Shown here: piece after piece, positions 18,051-27,593 of the stretch
How positions within the stretch are numbered: position 1 is the stretch's first letter
Layout: each line of letters starts with the position of its first letter
NCBI RefSeq assembly: GCF_004217095.1
Contig: NZ_SHKO01000002.1
Location: 248,001-312,000, forward strand
From: Advenella incenata
Lineage (GTDB): Bacteria; Pseudomonadota; Gammaproteobacteria; Burkholderiales; Burkholderiaceae_B
Direction: 5' to 3'
Length of the DNA: 64,000 bases
Made by a program: the position numbers and the translations under genes
Notes under the pieces: model-generated
Told to the model about the DNA's origin: nothing
What the model saw: only the letters and a program-made list of their open reading frames with translations
The model's database searches: none

Positions 18051-20159
18051 ATGACAAACTCAGTATCTAGACCAACTACCAGAGCCTGGGGCGCCCAGCT
18101 CGTTGAATTGCTTGGCTCCATGCGTTTTGCTGTGAGCCTGCTCATGTTTATCTGCGTGGCCAGCATTATTGGCACGGTTTTGCAGCAAAATCAGCCTGAC
18201 CTGACTTACACCGACCAGTTCGGCATGTACTGGTATGCGGTTTTCAGCAAATTCGGCGTGGCGCAAGTCTACAACACGTGGTGGTTTCTGCTCATCATGA
18301 CTTTCCTGGTGGTCTCCACCAGCATCTGTCTGATTCGCAATGCGCCCAAAATGCTCAAGGACATGCGTTCGTTTCGCGAGTACATCCGCGAAGGCAGCTT
18401 GCGTGCCTTTCCGCACCGCATCGATATTCAAACCGGTCTTACCTCGGCTGCCTCACTCGCGCGGGTCCGCAAGTGGCTGAAAAAAGAAGGGTATGCGGTC
18501 AAGGAAAAAACCGACGCCAGCGGCACGCTGCTGGCGGCCAAAAAGGGCAGTGCCAATCGGCTGGGCTATATTTTTGCGCATTCGGCCATTGTGATCGTCT
18601 GTATCGGCGGGCTGCTCGACAGCGAGCTGCCCAACCGTCTGCAAATCTGGCTGGGCAGCAAGCAACCCATTCCCGACACCGCCCGCTTCGTTTCCGATGT
18701 GCCCGAGGCGGCACGTTTTTCGCCGGGCAACCCCAGTTTTCGCGGCAATGTCTCCATCGCCGAGGGCAATTCGTCCAACACCGGGATTCTGGCGCTCAGC
18801 GGCGGGCAGTATTTGCAAATGCTGCCCTTCGATATCAAGCTCAATAAATTTATCATCGAGTACTACGAAACCAATGGCATGCCCAAGCGCTTTGCCAGCG
18901 AAGTGACGATTACAGACAAGGAAACCGGCCAGGTCTCCAATGAAACCATCGAAGTCAATCATCCGTTCCAGATGCACGGCATTACGCTGTATCAGTCAAG
19001 CTTTCATGACGGCGGCTCGAAGGTTTCCGTGACCGGCTATCCACTGGCGGGCAACCACAGCGCGCCGTTTGAATTGTCGGGCGTTGTCGGCGAGCAGACG
19101 CGCGTGACCACAACGCTCAATGGCCAGAGCAAAAACTACAGTGTGATCTTTGATGATTTCAAACCCATCAACGTCGAAGATCTGTCCGCTCCGAATCCGG
19201 GCGCGGCCCAGCCCAAAACGTTCCAGGAAGACATTCTGGCGGTGACCGGCAGCGCTGCCGGCAGGAATGAAAAGAAATTGCGCAACATTGGTCCCAGCGT
19301 GTCCTATACGCTGACCGATGATCGCAACCAGTCCATCAAGTTCAATAACTACATGTTGCCGGTCATGCTTGAAGACTCACCGGTTTTCCTCATAGGCATG
19401 CAGTTGCCCGGCGACTCGATGTTCCGTTATGTCCGAATTCCTGCCGATGGTAAAAGTACTGTCAACGAATTTCTGGCCATGCGCGCAGCATTCAGTGACA
19501 AAACGATGCGCCTGAAAGCGGCGACGGCATATGCAGAAAAGAATCAGGATGGCCGTATCGATAAAGCGGTCATCATCCAGCTGGCCGAGCGCGCGCTCAG
19601 TGTCTTTGCGGCTGATGGCTTTACCGGTATCGACAAATATGTTGAAGGCGAGGGTGTGCCTGAAAGCGACAGGGTCCCTGCCCAGTTGCGCGAACCCATG
19701 AAGAAAATTCTGCGCGAGTATCTGTTATTCAGTGCCATTGAGCTGCGCAACCTGGCACGTGAACAGGCAGGCCTTGCACCCATCGTTTTCGAGGGGCCAG
19801 ATGCCCAGGCACAGGCGCGCTGGTTTGACCTCTCCTTGCGCGCAGTCTCTGACCTGGCAAACTACCCGGCGCCCATGTTTCTTCAGTTGAAAACCTTTCA
19901 GCACATTCAGGCCACTGTTTTGCAGGCTACGCGTTCCCCGGGTAAACTAATGGTCTATGGGGGATCAATCCTGCTGATACTGGGTGTGTTTTCCATGTTC
20001 TACATCCGTGATCGCCGAATCTGGATCTGGGTCAAGCCCGGTCAGGACGATCAGGATAGCCGTATGATGGCAGCCATGACCTCGCAAAAACGCACCCTCG
20101 ACTTCAATCGTGAATTCGAGCGCTTCCGCCATTACTTTACCGGCAACGAAAAAGCCTAG
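18051..20159 (+). CDS. resB: Cytochrome c biogenesis protein ResB/Ccs1
   Basis: Membrane subunit of the System II cytochrome c heme-attachment machinery, 702 residues. Four membrane segments are visible (LLGSMRFAVSLLMFICVASI, WWFLLIMTFLVVSTSICLI, YIFAHSAIVIVCIGGLL, and near the C-terminus LMVYGGSILLILGVFSMFYI) with a large periplasmic domain between the third and fourth. The conserved QLVELLGSMRFAVSLL start and QQNQPDLTYTDQFGMYW fit ResB. The ATG at 18051 directly follows a hairpin with a T tract; a GTG at 18036 would lie inside that hairpin, so it was not chosen. ccsA follows after 8 bp and acts in the same complex. Confidence 0.92.
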   Translation: MTNSVSRPTTRAWGAQLVELLGSMRFAVSLLMFICVASIIGTVLQQNQPDLTYTDQFGMYWYAVFSKFGVAQVYNTWWFLLIMTFLVVSTSICLIRNAPKMLKDMRSFREYIREGSLRAFPHRIDIQTGLTSAASLARVRKWLKKEGYAVKEKTDASGTLLAAKKGSANRLGYIFAHSAIVIVCIGGLLDSELPNRLQIWLGSKQPIPDTARFVSDVPEAARFSPGNPSFRGNVSIAEGNSSNTGILALSGGQYLQMLPFDIKLNKFIIEYYETNGMPKRFASEVTITDKETGQVSNETIEVNHPFQMHGITLYQSSFHDGGSKVSVTGYPLAGNHSAPFELSGVVGEQTRVTTTLNGQSKNYSVIFDDFKPINVEDLSAPNPGAAQPKTFQEDILAVTGSAAGRNEKKLRNIGPSVSYTLTDDRNQSIKFNNYMLPVMLEDSPVFLIGMQLPGDSMFRYVRIPADGKSTVNEFLAMRAAFSDKTMRLKAATAYAEKNQDGRIDKAVIIQLAERALSVFAADGFTGIDKYVEGEGVPESDRVPAQLREPMKKILREYLLFSAIELRNLAREQAGLAPIVFEGPDAQAQARWFDLSLRAVSDLANYPAPMFLQLKTFQHIQATVLQATRSPGKLMVYGGSILLILGVFSMFYIRDRRIWIWVKPGQDDQDSRMMAAMTSQKRTLDFNREFERFRHYFTGNEKA

Positions 20160-20167
20160 GGGCAAAT

Positions 20168-21520
20168 ATGTCAAATACCGTTGTGACCGCATCAGGAGCC
20201 GCCGACCAGCTGGTCGATTGGGAAAAGAATATTACCGAGTCCGGTGACAGCCGCGTGCTGCGCGGCAAACCGGACTTTTCCGACATATTATTCCTGCTGG
20301 TGTTGCTGGCAGGGGCCATCTACGCCATCATTCAGTACCCCGACTCGATGGATTACTACGAGAAAGCCATTCTGGTCGGCATGACATTTGCGGCCACCTG
20401 GATTGGCTGGTTGTGGCGGCCCGCGCGCAAGCTGATGATCGCCTGTGCCCTGGCTGCCGGTCTGGCCATATGGCTGTATGACGGCCAATTGGCACATGCG
20501 GAAAGCAATTTCCTGCTCAAATACCTGCTCTCTTCACAATCGGCCATTTTGTGGATGTGCGCACTGTTTTTCATGGCCACCGTGTGCTACTGGATCGGAT
20601 TTGTCAGTACGACCGGCGCCTGGATGGGATCAGCCTTGACCTGGACCGGCGTTTTTGCCGGCTTTACCGGCCTGCTGGTGCGCTGGCGCGAGGGCCATCT
20701 GATCGCGCCCGACATGGGGCACATTCCTGTCAGCAACCTGTACGAAGTCTTTGTGCTGTTCTGCCTGATCACGGCCCTGTTCTACCTGTATTACGAGAGA
20801 CGCTACAACACGCGCGCCCTGGGCGGCTTTGTGTTGCTGGTCATCTCGTCTGCGGTCATTTTCCTGCTCTGGTACACATTCGAGCGTGACGCGGCAGTGA
20901 TTACGCCATTGAATAACGCCTTGCGCAGTTGGTGGATGAAACTGCACGTGCCGGCCAATTTCATTGGATATGGTTCCTTTGCACTGTCCGCGATGGTCGG
21001 TTTTGCCTATCTGGTCAAGCAGCATGGTGCCACCACCAGTTGGAAACCCATGATTCCGCTGCTGGTTGTGGGTGGCGCCATGGTGTCGGAGCTGTTCATT
21101 TTCCGTGACAAAGACAATATGGGCTTCTGGTTTGTCTACTTTCTGGGTAGTCTGGCCATCGTTGCTGCCATTTTGCTTGGGCGTCGCGTTATTGCCGCTA
21201 AATTGCCGCCGCTGGAAGTGCTGGACGATATCATGTACCGGTCCATCTCCATCGGCTTTGCTTTTTTCACTGTGGCCACCATCCTGGGTGCATTCTGGGC
21301 TGCCGATGCCTGGGGAACATATTGGCAATGGGACCCGAAAGAAACCTGGGCCTTCATCGTCTGGCTCAATTATGCGGCCTGGCTGCACCTGCGCCTGATG
21401 AAAGGCATGCGCGGCACCTTTGCGGCCTACTGGGCGCTGGTTGGTCTGGTTATTACCAGCTTTGCCTTCCTGGGCGTCAATATCTTCCTGTCGGGCCTGC
21501 ACTCTTACGGAGAGCTGTAA
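20168..21520 (+). CDS. ccsA: c-type cytochrome biogenesis protein CcsA/CcsB (heme handling)
   Basis: Polytopic membrane protein of 450 residues that delivers heme to apocytochrome together with ResB (System II). The hallmark WWD-type motif is WGTYWQWDPKETWAFIVW, followed by LNYAAWLHLRLM. Heme-coordinating His residues are expected in NLYEVF-proximal and KLHVPANFIGYGS segments. There are eight or more hydrophobic helices. In this lineage the second System II gene is named ccsA or ccsB depending on the author. It lies 8 bp after resB, so the two are co-transcribed. Confidence 0.92.
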   Translation: MSNTVVTASGAADQLVDWEKNITESGDSRVLRGKPDFSDILFLLVLLAGAIYAIIQYPDSMDYYEKAILVGMTFAATWIGWLWRPARKLMIACALAAGLAIWLYDGQLAHAESNFLLKYLLSSQSAILWMCALFFMATVCYWIGFVSTTGAWMGSALTWTGVFAGFTGLLVRWREGHLIAPDMGHIPVSNLYEVFVLFCLITALFYLYYERRYNTRALGGFVLLVISSAVIFLLWYTFERDAAVITPLNNALRSWWMKLHVPANFIGYGSFALSAMVGFAYLVKQHGATTSWKPMIPLLVVGGAMVSELFIFRDKDNMGFWFVYFLGSLAIVAAILLGRRVIAAKLPPLEVLDDIMYRSISIGFAFFTVATILGAFWAADAWGTYWQWDPKETWAFIVWLNYAAWLHLRLMKGMRGTFAAYWALVGLVITSFAFLGVNIFLSGLHSYGEL

Positions 21521-21550
21521 GCCGCTGCTGGCGGCCAGCGCCGACCAGCC

Positions 21551-21591
21551 AAAAAAAAGGGATACCCAGTTATACGGCAACCGGGTATCCC
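21551..21591 (-). terminator. Terminator of the sulfonate/taurine operon
   Basis: A perfect 9-bp stem GGGATACCC (21559-21567) / GGGTATCCC (21583-21591) is flanked at 21551-21558 by eight A on the plus strand, i.e. a T tract after the hairpin on the minus strand. It therefore terminates the leftward ABC operon; it has no T tract for ccsA. Confidence 0.8.
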
Positions 21592-21648
21592 AACAGGGAA
21601 AATCATCAATTCATTTCTATGCGCCGCGCCGGCGGGCGCTTGCGCAGG

Positions 21649-22542
21649 TTACTGCTGCGTGCCCCAGCGGCGCACCGTCATTTTCTCCAGGGTCGTAAAG
21701 ACCAGGTTTTCAACCACCAGGCCCAGGATCACAACCATGACCAGTCCGGCAAACACTTGCGCGGTTTCCAGTTCATTCCGGTGCTGGAACACATACCAGC
21801 CCAGGCCGCCCTGGCCGGATGATGCGCCAAAGACCATTTCTGCCGCGATCAGCGTACGCCAGGCAAAGGCCCAGCCAACCTTCAGGCCGGACACGATGGA
21901 CGGCAGCGCGGCCGGAATCAGGATCTGCCAGACAAACCTGAGTCCGCGCAGCCCGTAGTTCTGTCCTGCCATGCGCAGCGTTTGCGGCACGCTCTGAAAC
22001 CCGGCGAAGGTGTTGAGGGCCAGCGGCCACATAACTGAATGGACCAGTACAAACAACAAGCTGGTTGTGCCCAGCCCGAACCACATGAGCGCCAGCGGCA
22101 GCAAGGCAATGGCCGGTAATGGGTTGAACATGGATGTAAGGGTGGACAGGACATCCCGGCCAAGGCGGGTGGAAATGGCAAACGTGGTCAGAAAAAAGGC
22201 CAGTATCACACCCAATGCATAGCCTTGCAGCAGCACCGACAGCGAGATCGCCATGCGGGCCGGCAACTCGCCATTGACCAGATCAGCCCACATGGCGCCA
22301 ATGGTGGCGGTAAATGTCGGCAGAAGCAGCTCATTGTCCTGCCAGCGACCGACTATTTCCCAGATCACCGCCAGCACTGCCAGGATCAGGATTTTACGTA
22401 TGCCGTCATGATTGAGCAGGCGATGTGCCAGGCTCAGGGGTTCGCGAACCGACTCGGCCTGTGCCGTCGGCGCCAGTGCCGACAGTGGATACTCGAACTC
22501 TGGTCGGTAGGGCGGTTCAATGCGCATGCTAGGCTGGTTCAT
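21649..22542 (-). CDS. ABC transporter permease, sulfonate/taurine/nitrate type
   Basis: Inner-membrane permease of about 297 residues (BPD_transp_1 family, SsuC/TauC-like). It shows an N-terminal helix (ILILAVLAVIWEIVGRW), the substrate-loop LLPTFTATIGAMW, LSVLLQGYALGVILAFFL, and the EAA-type loop GQNYGLRGLRFVWQILIPAALPSI. The ATG at 22542 overlaps the end of the ATPase gene by 14 bases, suggesting translational coupling; a longer upstream frame exists but lacks support. It is the last gene of the operon before the terminator at 21551-21591. Confidence 0.9.
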   Translation of the reverse strand: MNQPSMRIEPPYRPEFEYPLSALAPTAQAESVREPLSLAHRLLNHDGIRKILILAVLAVIWEIVGRWQDNELLLPTFTATIGAMWADLVNGELPARMAISLSVLLQGYALGVILAFFLTTFAISTRLGRDVLSTLTSMFNPLPAIALLPLALMWFGLGTTSLLFVLVHSVMWPLALNTFAGFQSVPQTLRMAGQNYGLRGLRFVWQILIPAALPSIVSGLKVGWAFAWRTLIAAEMVFGASSGQGGLGWYVFQHRNELETAQVFAGLVMVVILGLVVENLVFTTLEKMTVRRWGTQQ

Positions 22543-23491
22543 GGGAACGCTCGGCAAGGGTGGAATCCGATTCGGCCGCAGGCAGCTGCTCGAACAGAAG
22601 GCGGTGAATACGGCTGGTTGCCGCCTGAAACTGCTCGCTGCCCGCACTATCCATACTGAATTGATGGCTGTTGATCTCTGCACGCACTCGGCCCGGATGC
22701 GGCGACAGCAGCAAAATCCGGTTGCCGACCACCAGGGCTTCTTCTATGGAATGGGTCACGAACATCAATGTGACCCGGGTTTCGTCCCACAATTGCAATA
22801 ATTCTTCCTGCATTTTGCGCCGGGTGAGCGCATCCAGCGCGGCAAACGGCTCGTCCATCAGCAGCACGGCCGGTTCCATCGCCAATGCACGCGCAATCGC
22901 AACGCGCTGCTTCATGCCCCCCGAGAGCGTATGCGGGTAGGCATGCAGGAAGCTACCCAGCCCGACCCGGTGCAAATAATGCTCGGCGCGTTCCCTTGCC
23001 TGTACCTTATCCAGCGTACGCGACGCGCGCAGGGCAAAAACGACATTTTGCAGCACCGTCTTCCACGGGGCGAGCTGATCAAATTCCTGAAACACCACCA
23101 CACGGTCGGGCCCTGGCCCGGAAATGGCTTGGCCATTCAGGGTAAAGGCGCCCGATTTGGGCTTGATAAATCCGGCCGCCGCTTTGAGCAGACTGGATTT
23201 GCCGCAGCCGGACGGGCCCAGCAAAATGAACCGGTCGCCTTTGTAGATGGAGAAACTGACCTCGCGCGTGGCCTGTACGATGGCATTGCCTGTCTCGTAC
23301 TGCAGGCTTACCCGCTCTGCACGGAACAGGGCCTCTGGCAGGCTGACTTGCCGCGAAGCATGATCATGCTGCAAAGCGTCCTGGTCTGCCGGATGGATGG
23401 ACGCGCTGTGGCCAGCGCTCTGGGGTTTTGACAGCGTTTGCTCAGACGCGGCAGCCAGTCGCAATGCGGTGTTTTTCAGTGCATGGGCCAT
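22529..23491 (-). CDS. ABC transporter ATP-binding protein, sulfonate/taurine type
   Basis: ATPase subunit of 320 residues (SsuB/TauB-like) energising the permease at 21649. Walker A is LGPSGCGKSSLLKAAAGF, the Q-loop VVFQEFDQLAPW, the signature LSGGMKQRVAIARALAM, Walker B AVLLMDEPFAALD, and the switch His is in LMFVTHSIEEALVVG. About 60 extra residues precede the ABC domain, longer than typical SsuB, so translation may begin further in. It starts 3 bp after the binding-protein gene ends. Confidence 0.92.
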   Translation of the reverse strand: MAHALKNTALRLAAASEQTLSKPQSAGHSASIHPADQDALQHDHASRQVSLPEALFRAERVSLQYETGNAIVQATREVSFSIYKGDRFILLGPSGCGKSSLLKAAAGFIKPKSGAFTLNGQAISGPGPDRVVVFQEFDQLAPWKTVLQNVVFALRASRTLDKVQARERAEHYLHRVGLGSFLHAYPHTLSGGMKQRVAIARALAMEPAVLLMDEPFAALDALTRRKMQEELLQLWDETRVTLMFVTHSIEEALVVGNRILLLSPHPGRVRAEINSHQFSMDSAGSEQFQAATSRIHRLLFEQLPAAESDSTLAERSHEPA

Positions 23492-23494
23492 ATT

Positions 23495-24529
23495 TCAACT
23501 GCCATTGTGGTTGTGTTCGTCGTCAAAAAAGTAATCCTGATAGGACGCCGGGCGATTCTTGATGGCGCCGACATCGCCCATGAACTGAGCCAGCGGGAAG
23601 GTATTTTCCGGCGCCAGCTTGACCTGGATATCGGGATTTTTGATGATTTCAATCAGCAGGTTGCGATCGATATTGCTTTTAGCCGTTCGAATATACGCAT
23701 CGGCCGCGCCTTCAGGATCGGCCTTGATAAACGCCGCGGCTTCTTTTAACGACTCGACAAAGGCGCCATAGGTCTTGGGGTTGTCCTGGCGAAACTTTTC
23801 TGTGGCATACAGCACCGTTGAGGTCGACGGTCCGCCCAGCACGTCATAGGATTTCAAAACGATATGTGCGTTCTTGTTGCCTTTGAGTTCCTGCTCCTGA
23901 TAGGGGGGCGTGGCAAAATGAGCGTTGATTTCCGTACCGCCCTTGATGATGCTGGCGGTCGCTTCGGGATGGGGCAACGTTACCGTCAGCCGATCCAGCT
24001 GTTTGAACGCTTCCTTGCCCCATTGTTTGGACGCGGCCAGTTGCAAGATGCGTGCCTGGACCGATACGGTTGTTGCCGGCAACGCAATGCGATCCTTATC
24101 GCCGAAGTCGGCAATGGTTTTAACGTCTGGATTATTGCTGATCAGATAATAGGGGAAGTTGCCCAAAGAGGCGACGCCTTTGACATTGTATTTGCCGCGC
24201 GTTTTATCCCAGATCGTCAGTAGTGGGCCGACACCGGCGCCTGCGATATCGATCGAGCCAGATAGCAGGGCATCGTTAATTGCGGCGCCCCCAGACAGTT
24301 TGACCCATTGAGGCTTGATCTCAAGGCCTGCAGTTTTGCCGTGTTTTTCGATCAGTTTCTGATCCTGCACAACCTGCAGCAACAGATACACGATGCCATG
24401 CTGTTCAGCGATGCGCAACTGGCCTTCAGCATGCGCCGTGGTGCTGACAAGCGCGCAGGCCGATAGTAGAAGCGCTGCGGTACGTATTGACAGAAAACGA
24501 AGCGGGCGTTTGGCAGGATTGGTAATCAT
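23495..24529 (-). CDS. ABC transporter substrate-binding protein, sulfonate/taurine (NMT1/SsuA) type
   Basis: Periplasmic binding protein of 344 residues with a signal peptide (LSIRTAALLLSACALVSTTAHA). The mature start EGQLRIAEQHGIVYLLLQVV, LSGGAAINDALLSGSIDIAG and the PATTVSVQARILQLAA block fit the TauA/SsuA/NrtA group. It is encoded between the TauD-like oxygenase and the ATPase gene on the same strand. The ligand is most likely taurine or another alkanesulfonate, because of the neighbouring oxygenase; the sequence itself does not prove it. Confidence 0.87.
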   Translation of the reverse strand: MITNPAKRPLRFLSIRTAALLLSACALVSTTAHAEGQLRIAEQHGIVYLLLQVVQDQKLIEKHGKTAGLEIKPQWVKLSGGAAINDALLSGSIDIAGAGVGPLLTIWDKTRGKYNVKGVASLGNFPYYLISNNPDVKTIADFGDKDRIALPATTVSVQARILQLAASKQWGKEAFKQLDRLTVTLPHPEATASIIKGGTEINAHFATPPYQEQELKGNKNAHIVLKSYDVLGGPSTSTVLYATEKFRQDNPKTYGAFVESLKEAAAFIKADPEGAADAYIRTAKSNIDRNLLIEIIKNPDIQVKLAPENTFPLAQFMGDVGAIKNRPASYQDYFFDDEHNHNGS

Positions 24530-24683
24530 GATGGGCTCTCTGGCTAAGGTGACGATTGAAATATTGTTATTGGCCGCCGGGCATGCGGCATGTCGATGGG
24601 CAGAATCAGAACAAGGTACGGGCAGTGTTGCACCGGCGATTCAGACTGTCCCGCAGCGATGCCGCGGCCAGTTCAGGCGCATG

Positions 24684-24697
24684 GGCCGGGCCCGGCC
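24684..24697. repeat. 14-bp palindrome between tauD-like and binding-protein genes
   Basis: GGCCGGGCCCGGCC is perfectly self-complementary and lies in the 202-bp spacer within the sulfonate operon. As RNA it could form a short stable stem that separates oxygenase and transporter expression, or it may be chance in GC-rich DNA. Confidence 0.3.
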
Positions 24698-24731
24698 AAA
24701 CAGGCTGCGCCGGGGATCAACACATTTGTGA

Positions 24732-25649
24732 TCAAACTGGCACGGCCCCTTCCACTGTGGTCCGGTTCAGACGGCGCCGTTGATCGTCGGGGGTGCCGCC
24801 GGCCAGATGGATGACCGACCGGTTATCCCAGAAAACCATATCGTCTTTCTGCCATTGATGGGTGTAAATGAATTCGGGGCGGACACTATGCGCAAACAGT
24901 TGCTGCAGAATATCCTCGCTCTCGTCCTGCGGCAGACCGACGATACGCGAGGTAAAGTGTTCGTTTACGAACAGGGTCTTGCGACCATTTTCAGGATGGG
25001 TTGTGACCACCGGATGCACCACCGGCCGCACTTCATCCAGCTGCGCCTGCGTCAGTGCCGGGCGCCATGGCGCCTTGGCGCGCTGTTCTGCGTAGCGCTT
25101 GACGTAGCTATGCTCTGCCTTAAGAGGCAGCAATACCTTCTGCAGCGATGCAGGCAGGGTTTCCCAGGCCAGATGCATATTTGCAAAATGGGTATCGCCG
25201 CCGGTGTCGGGCAGCTCGCGGGCATGCAGCAGCGAACCCAGGCTGGGCACCGCCTTGTAAGACAGATCGGAATGCCAGAAAGCACCGGCATCGCCCAGGC
25301 CGATCGGCTTGCCGTTTTCCCGGATATTGGATATTTGCAGGATTTCCTCATGGCCAGGCAGTTGGAACTGCCTCAATACATGGATCTGCAGCGGTCCAAA
25401 GCGACGACTAAATTGCACATGCTGCGTCGGCGTAATGTCCTGTTTGCGAAACACCAGCACATGGTGATCGGAAAAGGCTTGTCTGATGCGTGCGAATGCC
25501 TCGTCGGGCAGCGGTTGATCAAGGTTCAGATTCAGCACCTCTGCGCCAAGTGGCGCGGCCAGAGGGCGGATCACGAAAGACGATTCAGACGACGCGGACT
25601 GGCCAACGGGCGTTGGGGATGAGGGGATTGAGGCGTAGACGGCAGACAT
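24732..25649 (-). CDS. TauD/TfdA-family Fe(II)/2-oxoglutarate dioxygenase
   Basis: 305-residue oxygenase that probably releases sulfite from taurine or a related sulfonate. The iron-binding facial triad is visible as HSD in GAFWHSDLSYKAVP and the distal His in WDNRSVIHLAGG. The 2-oxoglutarate-binding Arg is in QRRRLNRTTVEG. HPVVTTHPENGRKTLFVNEHFTSRI closely follows the TauD pattern. It is the first gene of a four-gene leftward unit with the ABC transporter, unlike E. coli where tauD is last. The closest alternative is another alkylsulfatase-type family member. Confidence 0.88.
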   Translation of the reverse strand: MSAVYASIPSSPTPVGQSASSESSFVIRPLAAPLGAEVLNLNLDQPLPDEAFARIRQAFSDHHVLVFRKQDITPTQHVQFSRRFGPLQIHVLRQFQLPGHEEILQISNIRENGKPIGLGDAGAFWHSDLSYKAVPSLGSLLHARELPDTGGDTHFANMHLAWETLPASLQKVLLPLKAEHSYVKRYAEQRAKAPWRPALTQAQLDEVRPVVHPVVTTHPENGRKTLFVNEHFTSRIVGLPQDESEDILQQLFAHSVRPEFIYTHQWQKDDMVFWDNRSVIHLAGGTPDDQRRRLNRTTVEGAVPV

Positions 25650-26025
25650 AGATGACCAAAGTCGGAAATAGGGGATCAGATATGACCACTCTATATAAGG
25701 AATGCTTATACGTAAAATAGATAATACTTATTTATATATTCGGATATAAGAACGTAACCCGAATCAATATAGCGCGGCGCAGACGCCTGGCGCCTCGCCC
25801 CCTGTCCTTGCCGATGGCACTCTTATCCTGTTTGACAGGCGTGATCGCGCTGCATGAGTGGGGGCTGGGCCACAGACAGTCCAGCAGTTGGGCTGCGTTC
25901 GCGCCAGGCGCGCCATGGTCCTTTACCGAGGGCCTTCTTTCACCTGCCATAATGAAAAAAGCGAATGCCGAACTGTGGCACTCGCTTTGCATTATTCACC
26001 GGGCAATAGCCCGTATCTGGCGGTA
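25650..26025. other. tauD-like promoter region and gene-free stretch to lysA
   Basis: 376 bp. The 25680-25745 part is strongly AT-rich and holds ATAAG-GAATG-CTTAT (25695-25709), an inverted repeat suited to a LysR-type (CysB/Cbl/SsuR-like) site upstream of the sulfonate operon. Further on, CGCCTGGCGC near 25786 and GCGCCAGGCG near 25910 are complementary but more than 100 bases apart. The right end is the lysA terminator. No ORF is convincing. Confidence 0.45.
25955..25988 (-). terminator. Terminator of lysA
   Basis: On the minus strand GCGAGTGCC (25985-25977) pairs with GGCATTCGC (25969-25961), one G-U pair, 7-base loop, followed by TTTTTT (25960-25955). AAA/TTT flanks extend the stem by three pairs. 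Confidence 0.75.
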
Positions 26026-27333
26026 TCAATCAGGCAGCATCTGCTCCGAAGCGAACAGCTCTTCGACGGTTTCGCGGGGGCGGATCAGATAGCTCTGATC
26101 AGCGTCGACCATCACTTCTGCGCAGCGTGGCCGCGTGTTGTACTGGCCTGACATGACAAAGCCATAAGCGCCGGCCGATTCGATCGCCAGCAAGTCATTT
26201 TGCTGCAACAGCAACTGGCGGTCGCGCGCCAGCCAGTCGCCGCTTTCACAGATTGGACCAACAATGTCGTATACGCGGGCTTGTGTCGTGTCGTTCGCCT
26301 CGCTCGTGTCCGACGGGCGGGCAACAGGCAACACGCCATGCCAGGCATCGTACAGGGTGGGACGCAGCAGATCGTTCATGGCAGCATCCACGATGGCAAA
26401 ATTCTTGCTTTCGTGATGTTTCAGGTACTGTACCCGGGTCACCAGGATGCCGGCATTACCAACCAGCGAACGTCCGGGCTCCATGATCAATTGTAGATAC
26501 CCATAACCTCGGTCTTCAAGCCTCGCGAACACCTTGTCCAGCAGCAAGGCCGGGGCAATGGGGGTTTCGTCCTGATAGCGGATGCCAAGGCCGCCGCCAA
26601 TATCCAGGTGTTCCAGTCTGATGTCCAGACCAGCCAGGGTATCGAGCAGATTCAGCAGGCGCTCCAGCGCATCCAGATAGGGCTCGATCTGTGTGATCTG
26701 CGAGCCGATATGACAATCGACGCCGACGATCCGGATGCCAGGCAGTACGGCTGCGCGCTGGTATACCTGCGCTGCTATTTCAATTGCAATTCCAAACTTG
26801 TTGTCTTTCAGGCCGGTGGAGATATAAGGGTGGGTCTTGGCGTCCACGTCCGGGTTCACGCGCAGGGAGACCGGCGCGGTGCATTCAAGCTGGCTTGCAA
26901 TCAGGGAAATGCGTTCCAGCTCGTCGGTAGACTCCACATTGAAGCATTTGACACCCGCTTGCAGCGCGGCTTTTATTTCCCAATCCTGCTTGCCTACACC
27001 TGAAAAAACAATGGTGTCGGGCCGGGCGCCTGCTTTGAGGGCGCGGGCCAGTTCGCCGCCGGAAACGATATCGAAACCGCTGCCCCATTGCGCAAATTGC
27101 TGCAATACGGCCAGGTTGGAGTTGGCTTTCATGCCGAAACAGACCAGTGCGTTGCGATTGACCAGCGGCTGTGCGTAAGACTCCCAGGCCGCTTTGAGCG
27201 CCGCGCGGGAATAAACGTACAGTGGTGTGCCGTAGCGTGCTGCCAGCTCGGACACAGAGACAGACTCTGCCATGAGTTGCGAGCCGTCGTAATGAAAAAA
27301 GGGTGCACCCGCCGGGGCATTCAGTTCAGACAT
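26026..27333 (-). CDS. lysA: Diaminopimelate decarboxylase
   Basis: PLP enzyme of the last lysine-synthesis step, 435 residues, normal length. The PLP Lys is in CFGMKANSNLAVL, the glycine loop that binds phosphate is LDIGGGLGI, and the EPGRSLVGNAG and CESGDWLARDR motifs bind PLP and substrate; the latter Cys is catalytic. The C-terminal Tyr contact is in AGAYGFVMSGQYNTRPR. It lies downstream of the lptM-like lipoprotein gene, an arrangement common in beta- and gammaproteobacteria, with a 260-bp spacer. Confidence 0.96.
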   Translation of the reverse strand: MSELNAPAGAPFFHYDGSQLMAESVSVSELAARYGTPLYVYSRAALKAAWESYAQPLVNRNALVCFGMKANSNLAVLQQFAQWGSGFDIVSGGELARALKAGARPDTIVFSGVGKQDWEIKAALQAGVKCFNVESTDELERISLIASQLECTAPVSLRVNPDVDAKTHPYISTGLKDNKFGIAIEIAAQVYQRAAVLPGIRIVGVDCHIGSQITQIEPYLDALERLLNLLDTLAGLDIRLEHLDIGGGLGIRYQDETPIAPALLLDKVFARLEDRGYGYLQLIMEPGRSLVGNAGILVTRVQYLKHHESKNFAIVDAAMNDLLRPTLYDAWHGVLPVARPSDTSEANDTTQARVYDIVGPICESGDWLARDRQLLLQQNDLLAIESAGAYGFVMSGQYNTRPRCAEVMVDADQSYLIRPRETVEELFASEQMLPD

Positions 27334-27593
27334 GATAAACAGTAGTTAATGAAACAATTAAAAGGGTGATGCCATACGAAGATGACAGAAAAATGGGGTA
27401 AGCACAGATAATGCCATAGTTATGAAAGTAGAAATGACATCACGGTGTCAGGCGCTGCTGGCCGGGCGCTTGCCCGCTTTCATTGAGCTGGCTGTTGTGA
27501 CCTGTCCCATGCTGCAATAAGGATCAGGCTGAGGCAGGTCACGCCGCCAAGGATCACAACGCAAGCGCTTTGCGGCGCGCCAGCAATGGGCCA

